Positions 1 through 8,194 of a DNA stretch of 43,565 bases are shown in pieces (positions within the stretch are counted from its first letter, which is position 1; every line of letters starts with the position of its first letter). Under the pieces are notes generated by a model. It saw only the letters and a list, made by a program, of their open reading frames with translations, was not told the origin of the DNA and searched no databases. The stretch is from NCBI GenBank assembly GCA_945952465.1, contig CAMFIB010000011.1:1-43565 (forward strand). Reading direction: 5' to 3'. A program made the translations under genes and the position numbers. This DNA is from an uncultured Pseudomonadota bacterium (GTDB taxonomy: Bacteria; Pseudomonadota; Gammaproteobacteria; Burkholderiales; Burkholderiaceae_C).

Positions 1-59
1 CCATCCGCGAAGGCGGCAAGACCGTCGGCGCCGGCGTCGTTGCCAAGATCATGGAGTGA
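1..59 (+). CDS. tuf: Elongation factor Tu, C-terminal end (partial)
   Basis: The window opens inside a gene. Reading from base 3 gives 18 codons ending in the EF-Tu C-terminus GVVAKIME and a TGA at 57-59. EF-Tu is the GTPase that brings aminoacyl-tRNA to the ribosome; this piece is the end of its third beta-barrel domain. The stop lies five bases before the rpsJ ATG, fitting the common tuf-rpsJ order in beta-proteobacteria. Only the last residues are visible, so which tuf copy this is cannot be told. Confidence 0.93.
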   Translation, partial: IREGGKTVGAGVVAKIME

Positions 60-64
60 GCACG

Positions 65-379
65 ATGTCGACCAAGCAAAAAATTCGCATCCGCCTCAAG
101 GCCTTCGATTACAAGCTGATCGACCAGTCCGCCGCCGAGATCGTCGACACCGCCAAGCGCACCGGCGCGATCGTCAAGGGCCCGGTGCCCCTGCCGACCC
201 GCATGAAGCGCTTCGACATCCTGCGTTCGCCGCACGTCAACAAGACCAGCCGCGACCAGTTCGAAATCCGCACGCACCAACGCCTGATGGACATCGTCGA
301 CCCGACCGACAAGACGGTCGACGCGCTGATGAAGCTGGATCTGCCGGCCGGCGTGGACGTCGAGATCAAGCTGCAGTAA
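65..379 (+). CDS. rpsJ: 30S ribosomal protein S10
   Basis: 104 residues, the usual S10 length. The N-terminus [16 protein letters not shown] and the later [20 protein letters not shown] are hallmark S10 sequences. S10 sits in the 30S head and also acts with NusB in antitermination. I chose ATG 65 over the in-frame GTG at 56 because GGAG at 53-56 is a well-spaced ribosome binding site for it and family members start here. It is probably co-transcribed with tuf; the next gene, rplC, is 154 bases away and has its own promoter. Confidence 0.97.
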   Translation: MSTKQKIRIRLKAFDYKLIDQSAAEIVDTAKRTGAIVKGPVPLPTRMKRFDILRSPHVNKTSRDQFEIRTHQRLMDIVDPTDKTVDALMKLDLPAGVDVEIKLQ

Positions 380-391
380 ATGTGGCTGACG

Positions 392-422
392 GCCCGGGCT
401 TGCCGATCCGGCAGGCCCGGGC
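392..422 (+). other. 14-bp inverted repeat between rpsJ and rplC
   Basis: The left arm at 392-405 and right arm at 409-422 pair over 14 positions with one G-T wobble and a three-base loop (ATC). No T-run follows, so it is not a standard intrinsic terminator. The right arm ends directly against a TATAAT box and the left arm contains the matching -35 element, so hairpin and promoter coincide. Confidence 0.8.
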
Positions 423-428
423 TATAAT
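400..428 (+). promoter_or_regulatory. Sigma70-type promoter for the rplC-rpsQ operon
   Basis: TTGCCG at 400-405 and a perfect TATAAT at 423-428 are separated by 17 bases. The start point would be near 435, giving a leader of about 100 nucleotides before rplC. That leader can fold a hairpin (GCTTCGC 434-440 with GCGAAGC 453-459). This placement makes rplC the first gene of its own transcript. A leader-based ribosomal-protein feedback site, as known for S10 operons, is possible but I do not recognise an L4 site. Confidence 0.75.
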
Positions 429-533
429 CCTTGGCTTCGCTCTTTGACGAGGGCGAAGCTTTATCAACCTTCTTTCGCACACCAAACGCGGTCGCCAATT
501 GCAGTGGCCGCGGCGGAAGTTTTGGAGAAAACA

Positions 534-1205
534 ATGAGTCTGAGCAACTCCCTCGGGTTGCTGGGCCGCAAGGTGGGCATGATGCGCCTGTTCACCGCTG
601 ATGGGGACGCTGTTCCCGTCACGGTGGTTGACGTGTCGAACAACCGTGTGACCCAGGTCAAAACCGAAGAGAACGACGGCTACGTCGCCCTGCAGGTGAC
701 GTTCGGCGCGCGCAAAGCTTCGCGCGTGAGCAAGCCGCAAGCCGGCCACCTCGCCAAGGCGGGTGTCGAAGCCGGTGAAATCATCCAGGAATTCCGCGTC
801 ACCGCCGACACCGCCGCCAAGTACGCGGCTGGTGCCTCCGTGCCGGTGACGGACCTGTTCCAGGTCGGCCAGAAGGTGGACGTGCAGGGCACGACCATCG
901 GCAAGGGCTTCGCGGGCACCATCAAGCGCCACCACTTCAGCTCGCAGCGCGCGTCGCACGGCAACAGCCGTTCGCACAACGTGCCGGGCTCGATCTCCAT
1001 GGCGCAGGATCCGGGCCGCGTGTTCCCGGGCAAGCGCATGACCGGCCATCTGGGCGACGACACCGTCACGACCCAGAACCTCGACGTCATCCGCGTCGAC
1101 GAAGCCCGTCAACTGCTGCTCATCAAGGGCGCCGTTCCCGGTTCCAAGGGTGGCTTCGTCACCGTGCGTCCGGCCATCAAGGCCAAATCCAAAGGAGCGA
1201 ACTGA
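534..1205 (+). CDS. rplC: 50S ribosomal protein L3
   Basis: 223 residues. [19 protein letters not shown] at the N-terminus and the central loop [17 protein letters not shown] with [19 protein letters not shown] are diagnostic of L3, which organises the peptidyl-transferase region of 23S rRNA. ATG 534 is preceded by GGAG at 524-527; an upstream in-frame extension to 444 has no family support. It is the first gene after the promoter at 400-428. Its TGA overlaps the rplD ATG by one base, suggesting translational coupling. Confidence 0.97.
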   Translation: MSLSNSLGLLGRKVGMMRLFTADGDAVPVTVVDVSNNRVTQVKTEENDGYVALQVTFGARKASRVSKPQAGHLAKAGVEAGEIIQEFRVTADTAAKYAAGASVPVTDLFQVGQKVDVQGTTIGKGFAGTIKRHHFSSQRASHGNSRSHNVPGSISMAQDPGRVFPGKRMTGHLGDDTVTTQNLDVIRVDEARQLLLIKGAVPGSKGGFVTVRPAIKAKSKGAN

Positions 1206-1825
1206 TGCAGCTCGAACTCCTGAACGAACAGGGCCAGGCCTCGTCGAAGTATGACGCCCCGGAAACCGTGTTCGGCCGTGAATACAACGAAGACCTGGTG
1301 CACCAGGTCGTGGTCGCTTTCCAGGCCAACGCGCGTCAGGGCACCCGTGCCCAGAAGGACCGCGAGCAGGTCAAGCACTCGACCAAGAAGCCGTTCCGCC
1401 AAAAGGGCACGGGCCGCGCCCGCGCCGGTATGACCTCGTCGCCGCTGTGGCGCGGGGGCGGCCGGATCTTCCCGAACATGCCCGACGAAAACTTCACGCA
1501 GAAGCTGAACAAGAAGATGTACCGCGCCGGCATGGCGTCGATCTTCTCGCAGCTGGCCCGTGAAGGCCGCCTGGCGGTTGTCGATTCCATCAAGGTCGAT
1601 TCCCCGAAGACCAAGCAGCTCGCCGCCAAGTTCAAGGCGATGAACCTGCAGTCGGTCCTGGTGATCGCTGAAGAAGTCGACGAAAACCTGTACCTGGCTT
1701 CGCGCAACCTGACCGGCGTTCTCGTCGTCGAGCCGCGCTACGCCGATCCGCTGTCGCTGGTGCACTACAAGAAGGTGCTGGTCACCAAGGGTGCCATCGA
1801 CAAGCTCAAGGAGATGTTCGCATGA
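1205..1825 (+). CDS. rplD: 50S ribosomal protein L4
   Basis: 206 residues. The sequence contains the L4 core [15 protein letters not shown] followed by [13 protein letters not shown], the extended loop that lines the nascent-peptide exit tunnel. In many bacteria L4 also represses its own operon through the mRNA leader. It overlaps rplC by one base and rplW by four (ATGA), so the three genes are tightly coupled. Start and length agree with the family. Confidence 0.97.
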   Translation: MQLELLNEQGQASSKYDAPETVFGREYNEDLVHQVVVAFQANARQGTRAQKDREQVKHSTKKPFRQKGTGRARAGMTSSPLWRGGGRIFPNMPDENFTQKLNKKMYRAGMASIFSQLAREGRLAVVDSIKVDSPKTKQLAAKFKAMNLQSVLVIAEEVDENLYLASRNLTGVLVVEPRYADPLSLVHYKKVLVTKGAIDKLKEMFA

Positions 1826-2145
1826 GCGCAACTTCCCAGCAGAAATTCGACGAAGGCCGCCTGATGGCGGTGCTCGTGGCCCCGATCGTGTCCGAAAAGG
1901 CCACGATGGTGGCCGAGAAGTCCAACGCGGTCACCTTCAAGGTGCTGCAGGACGCGACCAAGCCCGAGATCAAGGCGGCCGTTGAACTGATGTTCAAGGT
2001 CGAGGTCAAGGGCGTGTCGGTGGTCAACACCAAGGGCAAGACCAAGCGCTTCGGCAAGTCCATCGGTCGCCGCGACAACGTTCGCAAGGCCTATGTCACG
2101 CTGAAGCCGGGCCAAGAGCTCAACCTGGGCGGAGAGGCCGTCTGA
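1822..2145 (+). CDS. rplW: 50S ribosomal protein L23
   Basis: 107 residues. [17 protein letters not shown] near the N-terminus, then [20 protein letters not shown] and [20 protein letters not shown], is the L23 pattern. L23 lies at the exit tunnel and docks trigger factor and SRP. The start codon overlaps the rplD stop in an ATGA. rplB follows after two bases. Confidence 0.97.
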   Translation: MSATSQQKFDEGRLMAVLVAPIVSEKATMVAEKSNAVTFKVLQDATKPEIKAAVELMFKVEVKGVSVVNTKGKTKRFGKSIGRRDNVRKAYVTLKPGQELNLGGEAV

Positions 2146-2147
2146 TC

Positions 2148-2972
2148 ATGGCAGTCATCAAACTCAAGCCGACATCCCCGGGCCAACGTGGCGCGGTGAA
2201 GATCTCGCGTGGTCACCTGCACAAGGGTGAGGGTTACGCGCCGCTGCTGGAACCCCAGTTCCAGAAGGCCGGCCGCAACCACAACGGCCACATCACGACG
2301 CGCCACAAGGGCGGTGGTCACAAGCACCACTACCGCGTGGTCGACTTCGTCCGCAACAAGGATGCGATCCCGGCCAAGGTCGAGCGCATCGAGTACGACC
2401 CGAACCGCACGGCCCACATCGCTCTGGTGTGCTACGCCGACGGCGAGCGCCGCTACATCATCGCCCCGCGCGGCCTGGAAGCCGGTGCGTCGCTGCTGAG
2501 CGGCGCCGAAGCCCCGATCCGCGTCGGCAACACGCTGCCGATCCGCAACATCCCGGTGGGTTCGACCATTCACTGCATCGAGCTGCAACCCGGCAAGGGT
2601 GCGCAGATCGCGCGTTCGGCTGGCACGTCGGCCACGCTGCTGGCCCGTGAAGGCGTCTACGCCCAGGTCCGCATGCGTTCCGGCGAAGTCCGCAAGGTGC
2701 ACATCGAGTGCCGCGCGACCATCGGCGAAGTGGCCAACGAAGAGCACAGCCTGCGCCAGCTCGGCAAGGCCGGTGTGAAGCGCTGGATGGGCATCCGCCC
2801 GACCGTTCGCGGTGTCGTCATGAACCCGATCGACCACCCGCACGGTGGTGGTGAAGGCAAGACCGGCGAAGGCCGCCACCCTGTCGACCCGTGGGGCAAC
2901 CTGACCAAGGGTTACCGCACCCGCAACAACAAGCGCACGCAGGTCTTCATCGTGTCGCGCCGCAAGAAGTAA
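2148..2972 (+). CDS. rplB: 50S ribosomal protein L2
   Basis: 274 residues, normal for bacterial L2. It carries [17 protein letters not shown] near the N-terminus and the conserved C-terminal [19 protein letters not shown], whose histidine lies near the peptidyl-transferase centre. L2 is a primary 23S rRNA binder needed for subunit joining. The GGAG in the end of rplW serves as its ribosome binding site. rpsS follows after ten bases. Confidence 0.98.
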   Translation: MAVIKLKPTSPGQRGAVKISRGHLHKGEGYAPLLEPQFQKAGRNHNGHITTRHKGGGHKHHYRVVDFVRNKDAIPAKVERIEYDPNRTAHIALVCYADGERRYIIAPRGLEAGASLLSGAEAPIRVGNTLPIRNIPVGSTIHCIELQPGKGAQIARSAGTSATLLAREGVYAQVRMRSGEVRKVHIECRATIGEVANEEHSLRQLGKAGVKRWMGIRPTVRGVVMNPIDHPHGGGEGKTGEGRHPVDPWGNLTKGYRTRNNKRTQVFIVSRRKK

Positions 2973-2982
2973 GGGATAACAA

Positions 2983-3261
2983 ATGACTCGTTCTCTCAAA
3001 AAGGGTCCGTTTGTTGACTCGCACCTCGTGGCCAAGGCCGAGAAGGCGGTGAACACCAAGGACAAAAAGCCGATCAAAACCTGGTCGCGCCGCTCGATGA
3101 TCCTGCCGGACTTCATCGGCCTGACGATTGCCGTGCACAACGGCAAGCAGCACGTGCCGGTCTACATCACGGACCAGATGGTCGGCCACAAGCTTGGCGA
3201 GTTCGCCCTGACGCGCACCTTCAAGGGGCACCCGGCGGACAAGAAGGTTCAGAAGAAATAA
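2983..3261 (+). CDS. rpsS: 30S ribosomal protein S19
   Basis: 92 residues. It starts [14 protein letters not shown] and has [21 protein letters not shown] and [17 protein letters not shown], all standard for S19 in the 30S head next to S13. An AAGGGA box precedes the ATG. rplV follows after ten bases in the same operon. Confidence 0.98.
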   Translation: MTRSLKKGPFVDSHLVAKAEKAVNTKDKKPIKTWSRRSMILPDFIGLTIAVHNGKQHVPVYITDQMVGHKLGEFALTRTFKGHPADKKVQKK

Positions 3262-3271
3262 GGCAAGTACC

Positions 3272-3601
3272 ATGGAAACTCGTGCAGTACTCAAAGGCGT
3301 GCGCCTGTCGGTCGACAAGGGCCGCCTCGTGGCCGACCTGATCCGCGGCAAGAAGGTGGACCAGGCGCTGAACATCCTGAACTTCACGCAGAAAAAAGCT
3401 GCGCTGATCGTTCGCAAGGTGCTCGAATCCGCCATCGCCAACGCTGAACACAACGACGGCGCCGACATCGACGAACTGAAGGTCAAGACCATCTACGTCG
3501 AGCAGGGTGCTTCCCTGCGCCGTTTCACTGCCCGCGCCAAAGGCCGTGGCAACAGCATCCGCAAGCCCACGTGCCATGTGTACGTGACGGTCGGCAACTG
3601 A
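3272..3601 (+). CDS. rplV: 50S ribosomal protein L22
   Basis: 109 residues. The N-terminus [19 protein letters not shown], then [20 protein letters not shown], and the C-terminal hairpin region [20 protein letters not shown] identify L22. Its beta-hairpin lines the exit tunnel, where macrolide-resistance changes occur; the hairpin shows no gap. It is 13 bases upstream of rpsC. Confidence 0.97.
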   Translation: METRAVLKGVRLSVDKGRLVADLIRGKKVDQALNILNFTQKKAALIVRKVLESAIANAEHNDGADIDELKVKTIYVEQGASLRRFTARAKGRGNSIRKPTCHVYVTVGN

Positions 3602-3614
3602 AAGGTCAGAAGCA

Positions 3615-4496
<882 letters not shown>

Positions 4497-4498
4497 AC

Positions 4499-4915
4499 AT
4501 GCTGCAACCCGCTCGCCGCAAATACCGCAAAGAGCAGAAGGGCCGCAACACCGGCATCGCAACCCGTGGCAACACGGTGGCGTTCGGTGATTTCGGTCTG
4601 AAGTCCACCGACCGCGGCCGTCTGACGGCCCGCCAGATCGAGTCGGCCCGCCGTGCGATTTCCCGTCACGTGAAGCGTGGCGGCCGCATCTGGATCCGTG
4701 TCTTCCCGGACAAGCCGATTTCGCAGAAGCCGGCCGAAGTCCGGATGGGTAACGGCAAGGGCAACCCCGAGTACTACGTTGCGGAAATCCAGCCGGGCAA
4801 GGTGCTGTACGAGATCGTCGGTGTGCCCGAAGAACTCGCACGCGAAGCCTTCAAGCTGGCGGCTGCCAAGCTGCCGCTGCGCACGACCTTCGTGTCGCGC
4901 ATGATTGGCCAGTGA
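4499..4915 (+). CDS. rplP: 50S ribosomal protein L16
   Basis: 138 residues. [37 protein letters not shown] and [20 protein letters not shown] are L16 signatures. L16 contacts the A-site tRNA elbow and helps assemble the 50S central protuberance. A GGAG in the end of rpsC precedes the ATG, which lies two bases after the rpsC stop. Confidence 0.98.
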   Translation: MLQPARRKYRKEQKGRNTGIATRGNTVAFGDFGLKSTDRGRLTARQIESARRAISRHVKRGGRIWIRVFPDKPISQKPAEVRMGNGKGNPEYYVAEIQPGKVLYEIVGVPEELAREAFKLAAAKLPLRTTFVSRMIGQ

Positions 4916-4928
4916 TAGGAGCACGGAC

Positions 4929-5129
4929 ATGACCAAAGCTGCTGAACTCCGCAACAAAGACGTCGTCGGCCTGCAAACCGAAGTGAAGGACCTGCAGAAG
5001 GCCCACTTCAGCCTGCGCATGCAGAAGGCCACGCAACAACTCACCAACCCGGCTTCGCTGCGCTCCACGCGCCGCGCCATCGCTCGCGCCAAGACCATCC
5101 TGGCCGAGAAGCAGTCGGCCGCCAAGTAA
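4929..5129 (+). CDS. rpmC: 50S ribosomal protein L29
   Basis: 66 residues. [20 protein letters not shown] and [14 protein letters not shown] with the terminal [10 protein letters not shown] are typical of this two-helix protein at the exit-tunnel rim. ATG 4929 has AGGAGCACGGAC upstream, partly inside the rplP stop region; the longer reading from 4905 would overlap rplP and lacks family support. Confidence 0.96.
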   Translation: MTKAAELRNKDVVGLQTEVKDLQKAHFSLRMQKATQQLTNPASLRSTRRAIARAKTILAEKQSAAK

Positions 5130-5139
5130 GGAAGCGAAC

Positions 5140-5409
5140 ATGACGGAAACCACCACCTCCCTCAAGCGCACCCTGATCGGCAAGGTCGTCAGCGACAAGC
5201 GGTCCAAGACCGTGACGGTGCTGGTCGAGCGCCGCGTGAAGCACGAGCTCTACGGCAAGATCGTTGCCAAGTCGAGCAAGTACCACGCGCACGACGAAAA
5301 GGGTGAATACAAGCTCGGCGATACGATCGAGATCACCGAAAGCCGCCCGATCTCCAAGACCAAGAACTGGGTTGCGACCCGTCTGGTCGAGAAGGCCGCC
5401 GCGGTCTGA
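5140..5409 (+). CDS. rpsQ: 30S ribosomal protein S17
   Basis: 89 residues. [19 protein letters not shown] and the C-terminal [17 protein letters not shown] mark S17, an early 16S rRNA binder. It is the last gene of this operon. rplN, rplX and rplE, which follow in E. coli, are not here: a terminator and an unrelated peroxiredoxin follow, so the spc genes must lie elsewhere. Confidence 0.97.
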   Translation: MTETTTSLKRTLIGKVVSDKRSKTVTVLVERRVKHELYGKIVAKSSKYHAHDEKGEYKLGDTIEITESRPISKTKNWVATRLVEKAAAV

Positions 5410-5445
5410 TCGAAGCTGTTCATCGCGCTCCGGCGCGTGAACCTG

Positions 5446-5473
5446 AAACGGCCCACAATGTGGGTCGTTTTTC
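5446..5473 (+). terminator. Intrinsic terminator after rpsQ
   Basis: AAACGGCCCAC at 5446-5456 pairs with GTGGGTCGTTT at 5460-5470 (one G-T pair) around an AAT loop, and the T-run continues to 5472. It ends the ribosomal transcript before the peroxiredoxin gene, whose ribosome binding site (GAGGAG) follows closely. Confidence 0.8.
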
Positions 5474-5491
5474 ATTTGAGGAGCAGAAAAA

Positions 5492-5998
5492 ATGATCCAG
5501 GTTGGTGACGCGTTGCCCGAAGCCACGCTGATGGAATATTCCGAGGTCGAAGGCGGCGGCTGCAGCATCGGCCCGAACCCGGTGGACGTGCGCCAGGCCT
5601 CGGCCGGCAAGACCATCGCGCTGTTCGCGCTGCCTGGCGCGTTCACGCCGACCTGCTCGGCCAAGCATGTGCCGGGCTATGTGGACCAGCACGACGCCTT
5701 CAAGGCGGCCGGCGTGGACGAGATCTGGTGCGTGAGCGTGAACGACGCCTTCGTGATGGGCGCCTGGGCGCGCGACCAGAAGACCGGCGGGAAGGTGCGC
5801 ATGCTGGCCGACGGCAGCGCCGATTTCGCCAAGGCCACCGGCCTGACGCTGGACCTCACCGCGCGCGGCATGGGCCTGCGCAGCGACCGCTACTCGATGC
5901 TGGTGCGCGACGGCAAGGTGGTGACGCTGAACCGCGAGGCGCCGGGCAAGTTCGAGGTCAGCGACGCCGCGACCCTGCTGGCGCAGGCCAAGGCTTGA
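5492..5998 (+). CDS. Peroxiredoxin of the Prx5/redoxin family
   Basis: 168 residues, cytoplasmic. The peroxidatic cysteine is C55 in PGAFTPTC, the Prx5-type active site; C24 and C80 are the other cysteines and no resolving role is obvious. IWCVSVNDAFVMGAW and DGKVVTLNREAPGKFEVSDA fit the family. It would reduce H2O2 and organic hydroperoxides with thiol donors. GAGGAGCAGAAAA lies before the ATG. It converges on the TlpA-like gene 28 bases away; no good terminator is seen between them. Confidence 0.92.
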   Translation: MIQVGDALPEATLMEYSEVEGGGCSIGPNPVDVRQASAGKTIALFALPGAFTPTCSAKHVPGYVDQHDAFKAAGVDEIWCVSVNDAFVMGAWARDQKTGGKVRMLADGSADFAKATGLTLDLTARGMGLRSDRYSMLVRDGKVVTLNREAPGKFEVSDAATLLAQAKA

Positions 5999-6026
5999 GC
6001 GCCAGCGCCGGGCTCGGGAGGCTCAG

Positions 6027-6524
6027 TCAGGCCTCGGCCAGCAGCTTCTCGATGAGCTGGTGCAGCTCGGCGAAGTTCGGCTCGCCAACGTAGCGCTTCA
6101 CGATTTCACCGCGCTTGTTCACCACGAAGGTGGTGGGGGTGAGCTGCACGTCGCCCCAGGCCTTGGCCACGGCGCCGGTGTTGTCGATGGCCACCTGGAA
6201 GGGCAGCTTGCGCGTTTCGGTGAAGTTGACGACGTAGGCCGGCGGGTCGTAGCTCATGGCCACGGCCAGCGTGTTGAAGCCCTTGTCTTTGTAGCGCTGG
6301 TAGGTGTCGATGATCTTCGGCATCTCGGCCACGCAACTGGTGCAGCTGGTCGCCCAGAAATTCACCAGCGTGACCTTGCCCTGCAGATCGGCGGCAGTTT
6401 TCCTCGAACCGTCGAGCAGCACGAAGGTGGATTCGGGCGCCTGACTCGAACCTGTGCCAACATACAGGCCGGCCGCGACAGCCAGTGCAACGGCGGCAGC
6501 GGCAACATAGACAACGGGTTTCAT
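6027..6524 (-). CDS. TlpA-like thioredoxin-fold protein, membrane anchored
   Basis: 165 residues from the ATG at 6524. One N-terminal hydrophobic segment (residues 4-22) acts as anchor or signal. The thioredoxin fold carries VNFWATSCTSCVAEMP, active-site pair C61/C64, and a cis-Pro loop LTPTTFVVN. Family members act as periplasmic thiol-disulphide reductases, often for cytochrome c maturation. Starts at 6536 and 6554 are also in frame; none has a clean ribosome binding site. The gene is divergent from and almost abuts the DUF4197 gene, so its promoter must lie in that coding region. Confidence 0.88.
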   Translation of the reverse strand: MKPVVYVAAAAVALAVAAGLYVGTGSSQAPESTFVLLDGSRKTAADLQGKVTLVNFWATSCTSCVAEMPKIIDTYQRYKDKGFNTLAVAMSYDPPAYVVNFTETRKLPFQVAIDNTGAVAKAWGDVQLTPTTFVVNKRGEIVKRYVGEPNFAELHQLIEKLLAEA

Positions 6525-6539
6525 TTTCAGGAGCATCCT

Positions 6540-7247
6540 ATGGATCGCAGGCAATTCGGCGGCGTGGCCTCAGGCTGGGTGGCGTCGGTGCTGCTCATTG
6601 CAGCGCACAAGGTTGAGGCGGCGGGCGGACTCGCGTCGCTCAGCGAAGGCGAGGCCAGCCAGGGCCTGAAACTCGCGCTGGAAAAGGGCGCCAACGCAGC
6701 CATCAGTTTACTGGGCCGTACCGATGGATTCCTCGGCAACCCAAAGGTTCGCATTCCGCTGCCCGGATTCCTGGAAAGCGCCTCCAAGATCCTGAAAACC
6801 ATGGGCCAGGGCAAGAAGATCGACGAACTGGTGACGTCGATGAACCGGGCGGCCGAGACGGCGGTGCCGATGGCGAAAGACCTGCTGGTCGGCGCCGTGA
6901 AGAACATGAGTGTGCGCGACGCCAAGAACATCCTGACCGGCGGCGACACCTCGGTTACCACCTTCTTCGCCGAAAAGACCCGGGAGCCGCTGAACGTGAA
7001 GTTCCTGCCGGTGGTGACCAAGGCCACCGAGAAGGTGGGCCTGGCCGAGCGCTACAACAACGTGGCCGGCAAGGTGGCGGGCTACGGCCTGGTGAAGAAG
7101 GAAGACGCCAACATCCAGCAGTACGTGACGGGCAAGACGCTCGACGGGATGTACCTGGTGATCGGCGAAGAAGAAAAGAAGATCCGCCAGGACCCGATCG
7201 GCACCGGCAGCGCGCTGCTGGGCAAGGTGTTCGGCGCGCTGAAGTGA
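6540..7247 (+). CDS. DUF4197 domain protein, exported
   Basis: 235 residues. A hydrophobic N-terminus (about residues 8-28, ending VEAA) looks like a signal peptide with an Arg pair (MDRRQF). The body contains GLKLALEKGANAAISLLG, then GFLGNPKVRIPLP and the terminal KIRQDPIGTGSALLGKVFG, the layout of the DUF4197 family of unknown function. CAGGAG sits six bases before ATG 6540. A longer in-frame reading from 6060 only runs antisense through the thioredoxin gene and is not real. Function unknown. Confidence 0.85.
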   Translation: MDRRQFGGVASGWVASVLLIAAHKVEAAGGLASLSEGEASQGLKLALEKGANAAISLLGRTDGFLGNPKVRIPLPGFLESASKILKTMGQGKKIDELVTSMNRAAETAVPMAKDLLVGAVKNMSVRDAKNILTGGDTSVTTFFAEKTREPLNVKFLPVVTKATEKVGLAERYNNVAGKVAGYGLVKKEDANIQQYVTGKTLDGMYLVIGEEEKKIRQDPIGTGSALLGKVFGALK

Positions 7248-7253
7248 GTGCGG

Positions 7254-7325
7254 TTGCTACTAATTAAATAGCTGCATCGCTATATTTGGCGCTGACAGGC
7301 GGCCGATTTTGTTCGCAAAACCGCC
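7254..7325. repeat. Intergenic repeat of the AATAGC type
   Basis: An AT-rich start (TTGCTACTAATTAAATAGC) is followed by CGCT, TGGCGCT and GGCCGATTTTG. This order resembles short intergenic repeats I know from Comamonadaceae genomes, and a second, weaker match lies at 31995-32058. The right part also forms a stem (GGCGG 7298-7302 with CCGCC 7321-7325, inner TTTTG/CAAAA). Assignment is from memory of the pattern. Confidence 0.45.
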
Positions 7326-7343
7326 GCGCGGCGTCCCGCAGGC

Positions 7344-8120
7344 TCAGTCTTCGCTCCACCACGGCTTGCGGTGGGCCCAGGCCAGGTTTGCCGCATCGGG
7401 GTCGTAGAGGTCGACCGTGTCGAACGCCACCGCGATGCGGAAGTGTTTTTCGGTCTCGGTGCGGCGCAGCGGCGCATTCAGGCGGCGAGCGATGTCGGCG
7501 ATGAGCCGCCAGCTCAGCGTGTCCTGCATGGCCAGCGGCTGGCCGCCGCATTCGGTGACCGGCGCATTGCGCAGCACGGTGGCCTGCAGCACCGGGCGCG
7601 GCGGCACGCCGGCAGGGCGGCCGAGAAAGGCCACCCGGTGGCCGCTTTCCAGCCCCCAGTCGACCAGCGCCACCGCGAGCGCCCGCACCAGGGCCTCGTC
7701 GGCGTAGGCGGGAATCGGCTTGATGGTGGTGCGCACGTCGAGGTCGAGCTCGTCGATGACCGCGCCGCGCGCGTCGATGGCGGCGTGCATCGCTTCGTCG
7801 AGGCTGACGATCTGGCGCTCGGCGGTGGGGTCGGTGCCGGCCAGTTGGCCGATGCGCCGGCTCCGGTCGGCCAGCGATTCGATCTGGTGCGCCGCATTCA
7901 CCAGCTTCTGCGCCTGCTCCAGCGGCAGCTCGTGCGATTGGGCGTAGGCGTCGATGATGTCTTGCAAGGCCTTGAGCGGCGCGGCCATTTCCTCCCCGAT
8001 CTGCCCGCCGAAGTGGGCCACGCTGAACGGCGGCGTGGTGCTGGCTTCTGATTCGTCCCAGATCTGCTTCACCGGCGGTGCGGCAGTGGGTTGGGCGGGT
8101 GCATCGGAGGGGTTGGCCAT
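7344..8120 (-). CDS. Degenerate histidine-kinase-like protein, function unknown
   Basis: 258 residues from ATG 8120, with AGGA 12-15 bases upstream. Residues 35-95 form helices resembling a HisKA dimerisation domain, but at the place of the usual SHExRxPL motif it reads GEEMAAPL, so no phosphoacceptor His. Residues 135-245 look like a reduced HATPase fold (YADEALVRALAVALVDWGLE in place of the N-box) without a clear DxGxG. No membrane segment. It may be a catalytically dead scaffold. An overlapping 330-codon frame on the same strand is Arg/Pro/Ala-biased and I take it as a shadow. Confidence 0.62.
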   Translation of the reverse strand: MANPSDAPAQPTAAPPVKQIWDESEASTTPPFSVAHFGGQIGEEMAAPLKALQDIIDAYAQSHELPLEQAQKLVNAAHQIESLADRSRRIGQLAGTDPTAERQIVSLDEAMHAAIDARGAVIDELDLDVRTTIKPIPAYADEALVRALAVALVDWGLESGHRVAFLGRPAGVPPRPVLQATVLRNAPVTECGGQPLAMQDTLSWRLIADIARRLNAPLRRTETEKHFRIAVAFDTVDLYDPDAANLAWAHRKPWWSED

Positions 8121-8194
8121 GGTTGTTTTTCCTGCGTCGGGCGGCCGAGTGACCGCCCGGTTTTGTCTCGGATCGCAGTGTACCGCCGCCGCCT

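Noticed and set aside
2091-3146. Long antisense frames in the ribosomal and atp operons
   Set aside because: High-GC codon bias opens the opposite strand; the sense frames are unmistakable ribosomal and ATP synthase proteins.
6060-6539. Upstream extension of the DUF4197 gene to 395 codons
   Set aside because: It runs antisense through the TlpA-like gene, and a good ribosome binding site stands before ATG 6540.
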